Shown here: positions 9,144 through 18,000 of the stretch, one piece after another
Layout: each line of letters begins with the position of its first letter
Numbering within the stretch: the stretch's first letter is position 1
From: Klebsormidium nitens
Taxonomy: Eukaryota > Streptophyta > Klebsormidiophyceae > Klebsormidiales > Klebsormidiaceae
Direction: 5' to 3'
Assembly: GCA_000708835.1 (NCBI GenBank)
Contig: DF237845.1
Location: 1-24,999, forward strand
Length of the DNA stretch: 24,999 nt
Notes under the pieces: generated by a model
What the model was told of the DNA's origin: nothing
The model's input: the letters and a program-made list of their open reading frames with translations, nothing else
Database searches by the model: none
Made by a program: the position numbers and the translations under genes

Positions 9144-12100
9144 TCAGACCATCAAAATCACCACTCTTGAGTATCCAGCAGCGGAGGAGGAATTGGGCTT
9201 TGATTCTTTCTCTAGCTGGCGGGAGAATGAGAATGACCAACTTAAAAGCATGCTCGAGTACGACGAGCACGGCTTGAAGATAAGAGCAAGTCGAAAACAG
9301 GGACAAACTTACCTCTTCGCCGAGAAAGAGCGTGTCTCCGTCGCTTAACCTATACTCGTCTCCCGGTCGAAGCCGAAAGCTGGAACAAGCACGATAAGGA
9401 GACCCTTCAGCCAACGGCCGGAAAGGCACGCACAGCCGAACGCGCCACTTTACAAAACGAAGCGACTGACTAAGTGCAATGATAACAGCTTAAAGATAGC
9501 ACGACATTATAAGGACACGCGTTAACATCGATACCCCGTCCTAAGAAGTTTGGGTGTGCTATTTGCGACGTGAGGCTCTCTTGAAACAAACCGGGTCTGT
9601 CCCCGCTGACCTGTAAGAGCAGTGTTATCGAGGGAGCTCTGCTCAAAGAACAGAGAGAAGCAGATCTGTCTACTCATCCTGAAAGAACGGAGGGGTGCGC
9701 TTCTGCAGCTCCGCAACAAGCTTTGAGCAGTTGAGAAGGCCGACCGCAGTCGAGAAGTCGGGTCGAGGACCTGGCACGACTTCAAACCGGCCTTCGGAGC
9801 CCGAACGTCTTCAAATCTCAGCCGAAATTTTCCTAACTTTCAAGTACGATCTTATGCCGGCGTCACGTTGCGCTCGCCCATCAGGCCCATCGCCAGGTCC
9901 CCAAGAGCTGACCCTTTTTTAAACGGTTCGGCACAGCTCCCTATGAATCGCTTTACAACAGGTCGGCCCTGCGAGGAGGGCTAGCTCCCGGTCAACCGCA
10001 GCGTGATCGTAGATGCACAGTGTGCCGATTTTTCCAAAGACCAAGTAGACTTGACAAACTCACGTGCGGTTGAGCCTGACGCCGTTGGTGCTCTTAAGGT
10101 CCACCACAAAGTACTCTCGCACGTACTCGCCGTAAGAGAAGACCTCCTTGCCGAAGATCTTGGCATGCACTCTTGACACCTGCGCAACAACACGCTTTCT
10201 TAGAGGTGCTGAAAATAACCGCTCGGAGCATCTGGCAGCAGGAAAGAAGAATGAACGGTTCACTGAGTATGGCGTTTAAACGATGGAGAAGGTATTGTCG
10301 AACTTTCTTAAGATTGCGGAGAGTCGCTGAAGGCGCAGTCTCGTCGTCAAAGATTGAAGCAAGATAACATCGTCACCGTCACGCGGCCAAAAGCGGCAAT
10401 CTCCTGCTTTCTTCATCGTCACGAAACTTTCTTCACCCAGAAACATGCAGGAGGCAACCCTCACCGTTGGATAGTCCAATTGAACCGGAACCACCTTCTC
10501 CATCCTGCTGACGTCAGACCCGACGATGAGTGGCATCTTTCCGATGCTGATCGGTCCTTCCTTGCCGTCTTTTCGAACGACCGTCCAAACGGGTCCGTAT
10601 GGCGGCAGCCCGAGCGCGCGTTTGGTGGCTTCCCGCTCCTGAATCCACCTGAGAACGGGTGACGTCAGCAGCTGGCGTCAGGAACTGATAAGAGGGCCCT
10701 CTGTGTGGTTCCCGCTCTTGGATTACTGGGCAGGAGTGACGTCAGCAGCTGGCGTCGGGAGGTAATTAGGGGACACTCTGGGTCGCTCCCGCTCCTGGAC
10801 CAACCTGAGAGGGAGTGCCGTCAGCAGTTGGCATTTGCAGGTGGTGAGGGAACGCACCATATGGTGAATTGAGTCTGGTTTGGGCAATTCGTGCGAAGTC
10901 CGAACGATTCGCAAGCAAGAAAGACGTAGGCGTGCTTGACAGCTTCCTCTCTGCAACCCAACTTGCAATGACAGAAACCGAAGTGAAGACGTTGACAAAA
11001 GATGCTAAGCAGATTGTTTCTGAACCTCCTAAATAGATGACCAGATGAAACGAGTAGATGCGCCGAGAGGCCTTTCACCATGAAACGAAGCCCGTGGGAG
11101 CGCACAGAAAACGTCGACGACGGCACTTCGAGAAGGGGAGGTGAAGCTTCTGGCTTGCTTAAAACGATCTGCCAGGACTTTTGAGGTGTGAATCTCTAAG
11201 GATATGATATCGAACAACGGAAATGTGAACACGGCCAGAGAGCCCAAGATCCAAACGAAGCTCTTCCGCAAATCTGGGCCAAAAGCGGAGGGAGCAAATT
11301 CTGCAAACCAGGTGGATTCTCAATTTTGCGACTGAAAATTTTGCGGCACCTTTGTGAGACCCTGACATTCACATTTGGATCTGCTGAGTCCGCTGATTCT
11401 ACGCTACCCTTCCAGCTCATTCCTGTGTTTGGAAAAGTCAGGACAATTCCACACTTCGAGGCCTCCTGAATCCATCATCTCTTCGGCCCCTCTGCAGAAG
11501 TGCTTTTAAATCATCACTTAGTGGCACCGCCTTTGCTGACAGTGCAGAAGACTTTACGTGCATCGGCTCCGGTTTGATCGTGTTGAGGGCTTTGAGGCTT
11601 TGTTGCACCAAAAACAATGTGGATCTATGAAGACTGCACCAGGCTCAGCTAGAAGCGCGTCTTTTCGTCAGTCTTGACAACTTTTGGACCCACCATTTTC
11701 TCATCGCCGCCCGCCCCACGTCCATCGTCCTCTGCCGTTCGGCCTGCGCTTCGAGCACCTTTCTCCGCGCGGCGTCTCGTTCTTTTTGTACCTCGATACT
11801 CACCAGCTCGTCCAGTGGGACGGCCAGCGCCTGTGCCCTCGCCGCATCCTTAGTGATGATCGTCTTCGGTTTGGACGGGGCCGGAGGCTTTTCGGATGCC
11901 GGCCCCTGCAGTTCACGAGCGGAGTTGGGTGACTTCATTTGCACAATCGGATCACTTACGAGAAATCGGGCTTAGAGCCGGATGGATTCATCTGCCAGCG
12001 CTTGCGCCTTCGCCCTGCCCTTCGTGATGACTGTCTTCTGTTTGAAAAACAGCGCCGGAAGCTTTTCGAACGCCGTCCCTCGGGCTCGCAATTGCAGCTG

Positions 12101-14466
12101 GGGGACGTCATTTGCAGGAGTACGCGAGGGTCAAGGGACGTCCAATCCAGAGCCAGGGAAATTCTTAGAATGTGATCTCACAGATGGTCGATCTCAGAAC
12201 ACGGTTCGATATTCTCAGAATGATGGCTCATGGGCTAAAACCGCATGTGACTGGACTCCATTTGAGAACACTGCTGCACTCGGCAGCATAATCAATGTAA
12301 CCATGCTCAATTCTGTGTCAACGATTCAGAGCTCGTCTTATACATCTATGCATATTCGTCCCCATGCAAGTGGCCCGGTATCCTTGAGATTACTATTATC
12401 CAAAGAGCAAAGAAAAGAATCAGCGTTGTGCTCACCAGCTTTCCCTGACGTCCGGACAGCACAGCTTGCCGTACGGATTGTTTTCTGCGAGTTCGATTCA
12501 AAGGTGGCGGGGGCGGACGGGCGGGGTCGAGCGCTCGGAGTTGGCAGTCCAACCACCTGCATACGATATGAAACAATTGTTACCTGTTTTTATCCTTAGA
12601 AAGGAATATTATGACTCCTTGGAACCTTGAATTCGAGTATCTTTACGTGTTCGTCGGGGGTGGAGGAGTCACACATGGAAGAGTCAGGTATGTCAGGTGC
12701 ATAAAGACTGCCACCAATGCTAAGATAGCCGCAGCTCTCAGTAAGTAGAAACTCTGGAAGACCAGCACGGCATGAACGGTCTTTGAAAAGCACTGCTGCA
12801 CATGCAAAGTCAACCCCTCAAGTTTGGAATGTTGTGTGTAAGGAACAAAAATGGTTGCTGTGTAATGGCCTTTGACAGACCAATCTCTCTAGTTGGTCAT
12901 AATTCCTAACAATGACTGTTAGCCGCCTAGGCTGAATTCCGGCAAGTCTGGAGTGCATCACCGGAGCATTAGACCTGGTCTGTCTGGCACAGTAGAACTT
13001 CTCTTACATTTCTTGGAAACGTCTGACTTCCTCCAGAACCGGCTAGAAGTCTTTTGTGTAGGAACTCAAGAACAGGCAACACGCGTCAACTGACCGAAAT
13101 CTTTATAAGATCATATTTGTTGTATACATGGCAGTCTACAGCAAAACCAGTTAATAATGATCTCTGAGAACCCGGCGTCTGAACACTGCAAGTATGGATA
13201 GTAAGAGTACTTACACCTGCACTTAGCGTGACATTTCTGGAGGCCACAATCTGTAGCATTCCCTGCAGAAGTCTAAGCGCCACCACAACAACAAAACATA
13301 AGGAAGGGGCTAAGGACGTCGTGACAAGACCAAACTTACCAGAACCGCATCACCGCCCTCCCCTCTTCCATCTCCATCCTGCGTGCAAATTCTTCGGCTT
13401 GGGCATAGTTCAGATCAGCAATCTCAGCTTCCTTCTCCGCTTGTTGTAATCGCAATGCATACCACCTGAAAAAGATAATGCCAGGAAAGACAATGTAAGG
13501 AAGGTGGCAAGGGCACAGGCAAATTGAGGGTTAGCCAATTCCACTTTTTGCCATCCCTCTTGATGCCAAGAATACACAGAGGCCATTCAGGTTCTCAGGC
13601 AAGCACAGCCGCACCTGCAAAGCCGCTTTTGCCTGTTACAAGGACCACTCTACTCTTTGTCTTTGTGTACTGATTGCTCAATTGCACACAGCTTTTAAAA
13701 TGTTTGCAACAACTGCTTCATTTGCAGACAACTATGCTAAACCATCCTGCTGGTGTGCCACTTTGTTTGCAGCCACCGAGGAAGATTGACCTGAAGTTTA
13801 AGGATGTCATCTAGTCCATGTTGTAATCACTTTCTGTGACCTCCAGGAGAAACTTGCTGGGACCAAAAGTAATGGCTGCTTCACACAAGCACCTCTTGCA
13901 ACTGTCTGCAGAAACCAAGTGATTTCCAGAATTGGTCCGTGTCATCTGAATGAACTTGCAGCTCCAGCTTCCAACCATGACCAAGCACAGCCAGGACTTG
14001 CTTGTTTAACTTTGAGGACATCAGAATGAAGAAAAAGATAATACCACCACCCTTTTCATTATTGCCAGGCTGATCACCAACGTATTGATTGCCACCCCTG
14101 CCAATGAAATAGACTGGACCCTCGGACGACATCAAACAATTGCCACAACGCCAACCGATACCTGGCGAGCTGCCTTGATGGCACCAAGCCAATGTTCAAT
14201 ACTTGGCCAGCTTACCAAGCCCTCATTGCTGCCCGTCCTCTTCTCATACGTGCCTCCCGCCACATGCCTTCGAGATCGAATTCTGCAGACCCTTCTGTGG
14301 AGGATTGAGCAGCTGAAGCAGCTCGCGTGACCCCATTCTTTGCTGATTGGTGTGCATAGCTCTGATTTACATAGAAGAGTTTCAAACGAGCGCCCACACA
14401 AGCTCCCTTGGAGGATCCTGGAACCAGGAAGGACCTCTGTTGGATGCAGAGCTGCGAAGACGCCAT
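9144..14466 (-). CDS. Putative plastid-targeted FHA-domain protein (6-7 exons)
   Basis: Minus-strand exons are 14466-14216, 13465-13340, a candidate exon 11954-11694, 10648-10465, 10179-10064, 9379-9313 and 9215-9144 (TGA). Phases agree with or without the candidate exon, giving 358 or 271 aa. I chose the start at 14466 because it opens a transit-peptide-like leader (MASSQLCIQQRSF...), rich in Ser and Ala and poor in acidic residues; an in-frame ATG also exists at 14538. The middle is charged and helical: successive exons end in the motif G-R-A-A/V-M-R-x-W and the next begins with W. The C-terminal half is an FHA phosphothreonine-binding fold, with LIVGSD, then VSRVHAKI, FVVDLKSTNGVRLNRT and RLSDGDTLFLGEE. 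The diagnostic Ser, His and Asn residues are present. The layout resembles the FHA domain at the C-terminus of plant zeaxanthin epoxidase, but no monooxygenase part is present. It likely binds a phosphorylated partner; the partner is unknown. The gene is transcribed divergently from the LPA1-like gene. Confidence 0.8.
10465..10850 (-). repeat. Three-unit tandem repeat across the splice acceptor of an FHA-gene exon
   Basis: Units begin at 10630, 10709 and 10786 (periods 79 and 77 bases). Each starts with T-CCCGCTC-C/T-TG on the plus strand and carries G-CCGTCAGCAG or TGACGTCAGCAG. Unit 1 contains the acceptor used by the exon starting at 10648. On the minus strand units 2 and 3 carry homologous acceptor-like sites (CTGCCCAG and CCTCTCAG) followed by diverged copies of the exon start: W-I-Q-E-R-E in unit 1 and L-V-Q-E-R-E in unit 3. 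The rest of the span given is the exon itself, which is not repeated. Confidence 0.75.
11694..11954 (-). CDS. Candidate exon of the FHA gene with a third GRAAMR-W module
   Basis: This open stretch reads K-P-K-T-I-I-T-K-D-A-A-R-A-Q-A-L-A and later A-Q-A-E-R-Q-R-T-M-D-V-G-R-A-A-M-R-K-W. Its end is homologous to the ends of the exons at 14216 and 13340 and has a donor (TG|GTGGGT) at the same phase. Its 87 codons keep the frame if it is included. The acceptor is uncertain: CGTAAG|T fits the phase but is weak. If the donor is not used, translation runs on through W-V-Q-K-L and stops at TAG near 11651. It could be an alternative or terminal exon. Confidence 0.55.
11985..12115 (-). pseudogene. Decayed tandem copy of the candidate FHA-gene exon
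   Basis: On the minus strand this segment contains T-GCAAATGACGTC, TTCGAAAAGC and ACAGTCATCACGAAGG, matching TGCAAATGAAGTC, TCCGAAAAGC and ACGATCATCACTAAGG in the exon at 11694-11954. Its conceptual frame reads K-Q-K-T-V-I-T-K-G-R-A-K-A-Q-A-L-A and then meets a TAA. It lacks the GRAAMR-W end, so it is a partial duplicate with no coding use that I can support. Confidence 0.65.
12180..13339. other. Large intron or gap within the FHA gene
   Basis: No exon is supported on the minus strand here by phase, splice sites and homology together. A 205-codon plus-strand open frame overlaps the left part (11982-12599) but shows no motif and runs antisense to the decayed exon copy. I treat the region as intron. 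Confidence 0.5.
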
Positions 14467-15009
14467 CCTTCGAAGTGCAATTGGCGCCCTACTACTACTA
14501 GTGCTGCATTTGCTGCTGGCATCAGCAGGTTTCTTCAATGGCAGGCTGTGGAATTACCCTAATCTGGAAAACCCGTAGAATGTATAACCCAGGACCCTTA
14601 ACTGCTCAAACCCTGGCTGTAGCCCGGGCAATCAGCGGGTTTGCGATGCTAACCCCTTTCCGCACCCGGTCTATGGTAGAACTGCTGCTGTGCACGATGA
14701 ACAGCAGCAGGAAACAAAGACTACTACCTGTTATTATATACTTGAGTTGAAGCAAGAAACAGGAGGAGGGCGCTTCTGAGCAATTGAATGTGAGCCCTGT
14801 CCTTGTGCAGGCCAAGTCAGCTCACTACGTCGGAGGCTGGGTGTCCCGTGCCAAGTTTCAGACTAGACGGAATTGTTAGACAGAAAGCGTTAAGCGTCTG
14901 CAAGACTTCTGTTCAGTGGTGCAAAAGCACTCCAAGAAGCACTGCGAGTTCGCTTTAACCTCATTGTCCAGTTAGGCTTTTCCTGGGGTTTTTTGCAACA
15001 GGGGTGCAG
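14467..15009. promoter_or_regulatory. Divergent intergenic region between FHA and LPA1-like genes
   Basis: The 543 bases separate the start codon of the minus-strand FHA gene from that of the plus-strand LPA1-like gene, so they should hold both promoters. I see no clear TATA box on either side. Just before 15010 the sequence GGGGTTTTTTGCAACAGGGGTGCAG resembles a 3' splice site, so a 5'-UTR intron or an upstream exon of the LPA1-like gene may lie here. Confidence 0.45.
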
Positions 15010-18000
15010 ATGGCATTGGAGGAGGAAGAGGAGAAGTCTAAGCCCCCGCGGCGCACATCGTCGAAGTATGACTTTGTGAAAGTGAAGGTGTGGATTGGGG
15101 AGAATTCAGATCATTACTATGTGCTTTCACGCTTCCTTGTGAGCAGAATGTTGACAGTTACAAAGGTAAGTACAAGCTCCTGTGGAAGGAAAAGTATCTC
15201 TTTTGGTCGCTATTACAGAACTTATTCTTAGTCTTGCCTCGTTTGCATTAGTGAGCCTCATGCAATACAACTGTGACCCCTCTATATACCAGACGTCCAG
15301 CATAAGACTTCTCACAGGGTTTTTCAACGTCCTGAGGGACGAGGAGTTTGATGTAGCTCCTTTCTGACCTTTCAATGGTACAAATGAAAGGGGAATAAAA
15401 GCGAAGTACATTTACATCCTCTCTTTCAACCAGAACTTTCCAATTAAGAAGGCTTGGTGTCAACCATCGATTTGAGACTTCTCAAGATATCCAAAGCTAA
15501 TCCGCAGTAAAACAATGAAATCTACAACTCTGTCGGGAATCTGGTGAACAAGTCGCTCAAGGAGACCAAAACTGTCAGCGGGGCTCCCATCTTGAGTAAC
15601 TCAACTAGGGCGTAAAGTGTCTTGGGAAGGCAAATGACAGACAAATCAGCCACTGCAACTTTTCTCCGCAGATCTCCAACGTTGTGGCCATCAAGATTGC
15701 CTTGGAACTGAAGAAGCTCTTGGTGGATAACAACCTCCTAGATGTTTCGCAAGCGGACCTGGAGGCCAATCTATTCAAGCTCATGCAGAAGCGTGGGTAT
15801 GGTGAGGAGTATGTCAACCGCTACAAGATGATGACCAAGTAAGTCCTGTTGCTTTCTTCCGAGGTGAGGGTTCCAAAGGCGTATTACTTCAAGATACTTT
15901 CTCAAGACTTCCTCAGGAAGGCCGCAGTAGAGTTCATTCTTTCAGATCAGGTTACCTTGTTCTGCAGACCGAGGATGTGCTTGCTCAGCACTCCGCATCT
16001 GCACTCTGCTCAATGATGCCACTGCCATTCTCCACCTGCCAAAAGCCTCATCCTCTGTACTTACAGCTTTCTGTTGTAAGATATCTGGCCTGGATCGTTT
16101 GCTGTTTGATGCAAGATATATTCTCAAAGGATGGAACAACCATTCTCCTGTATGCAGCTCTTTAACCGTCCTTTGTAATATCGAGAGTAATATTTTCCCA
16201 CCACGAGACCCTTGTGGTTAGCAAGTGTAACAAGCATAGACATTTTTACCCTGCAGCTTCCATCATCAGCGAGTGCCTCTGCTCGTTCTCGTGGGAGGGA
16301 CCGCCTGCGTTGGCAAGTCGACGATTGCGACACAGCTCGCACAGAGACTGAACTTACCAAACGTATTGCAGGCAAGTCGATGTGACGTCATTGGTGCAGT
16401 GATCGAGCCGCTTGTGCAGATCAAGCACTCTTTGAGACACGCTGTTGGTTATCGAAGCTGCCTGGACAATTCTTTGAAGCTGCCTTATAAACATCACGAG
16501 CTAACCGCTACAAAGATTTTTCCACACCTGTTTCGGTTGTAGTTTATGGTCAGGAGCCGCCTAGACTGAGACGATATTTTGCTTCTACTGAATTTGACCT
16601 CCTCGGTTTGGATCGAAATTCCCGTAACTGTTCTCCTCATTACATAGCAACCGCGCACAGGGGGCTTTGATTCTGTGAGCTCGTTTTTTTAGCTCATTCC
16701 CGCGTTTGCTTGTCGACTCCATCAGTCATGCACTATACATAACGGTGAGCCCTTCAGACCCTTCATGCTCACTTCGCACCACAGGGTGTATGTTTCGTGC
16801 CAGCCATTTGATTGACTGACTCTGACGTCGTGGCTCTTTGGCAGACTGACATCATCTACGAGCTCCTCCGAACGGATCCACACAACGCAGCGCCTCTGAA
16901 CGCCATGCCGCTCTGGGCTCGCTCGGACCTCACGACCACCGAGGATTTGATGCAGGAGTTTCGGCGGGAGTGCAGAGTGAGTTGCCAAACACCAGGGTTT
17001 TCTTTAAACGGCAGACTCGTTTCTCCTGACGTCCTTTGTATGGTGGACATTTGGGCTGCGGGGCGAGTCTGTTCCGCATAATGTTAGTTCTCAGTTGACT
17101 TGGTCTGCGGCACCTTCCGGGAAAAGGAAAAGAAACGCTGCGTTTGAGACCTGATGCCTCGGTTGCACTGCGAAAGTTCAGAGCGCGTGCCAGCCGAGCT
17201 GAATATCCTTGAGCGTGATGCCGCTTTTGGAATTCACCGCGGAAGGTCGTTTATGAAGTCCAACACCCTCTTTGACGAATAGCGAAGCGGAGATTTTTAC
17301 GAGGCTCCTCTAAAGGCGTCTGCAAGGACTTTGTGACAGCTAACTAGACGCTTCTTTTCAAGGTGATAACCTTGTCATTTTCTTTTCAGACTCAATCGTA
17401 TCTAAATTGGCGCATATAGTACAATGAAACCGGCGAACGACCTTCTGTGGAGGGTCTACTTTGGATGGAGCAAATATACGTTTTGTGTCTTGCAATACTA
17501 AACTCCTTCTGCCGTTGAATCAGGCACAGACGTCCTTTTGCTTGGACTCTTGCGTCTTGGGAAGTTCGGCGAAACCGCGCACTTTCGTCGAAATTTTTTA
17601 CATCTCTCGTGCTCGCTTTTCGAACCATTTGATCGCATGAAGACAGATTGGATTTGTTCGACGAACCGGTGAAGTAAGTTCTGCTCCGCTCAACAAGCCG
17701 TGAATCTTGGTGAACAAGTCGTTTGGCTCAATTCTTCAACAGGTCAATCTACCGGATCAAAACAAACCGAAAGCTCTTACCCCACATATTCATGCGGTCC
17801 GCACCCAAACCCACCCTAATTACCGAGCAAACCCAACTCGTCCCCCGGGTTTGGCCTCTTACTTCTTAGTTTCGAGCACTTTCATATTTCCGCCGTTAGG
17901 TAATCCGAAAGGGCGTGGACGGCGACCTGACGAAGACGATGAGCGACGGCAAGCCGCTGATCATGGAGGGGCTGCACCTAGACCCGGGCATCTACCTCAC

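Noticed and set aside
9144-10650. Calling the FHA gene zeaxanthin epoxidase
   Set aside because: Only the C-terminal FHA part is similar. No FAD-binding or monooxygenase motifs are present in any exon, and the upstream exons encode a leader and a helical linker instead.
11982-12599. 205-codon plus-strand open frame
   Set aside because: No recognisable motif, runs antisense to a decayed FHA-gene exon copy, and has no supporting splice or promoter signal.
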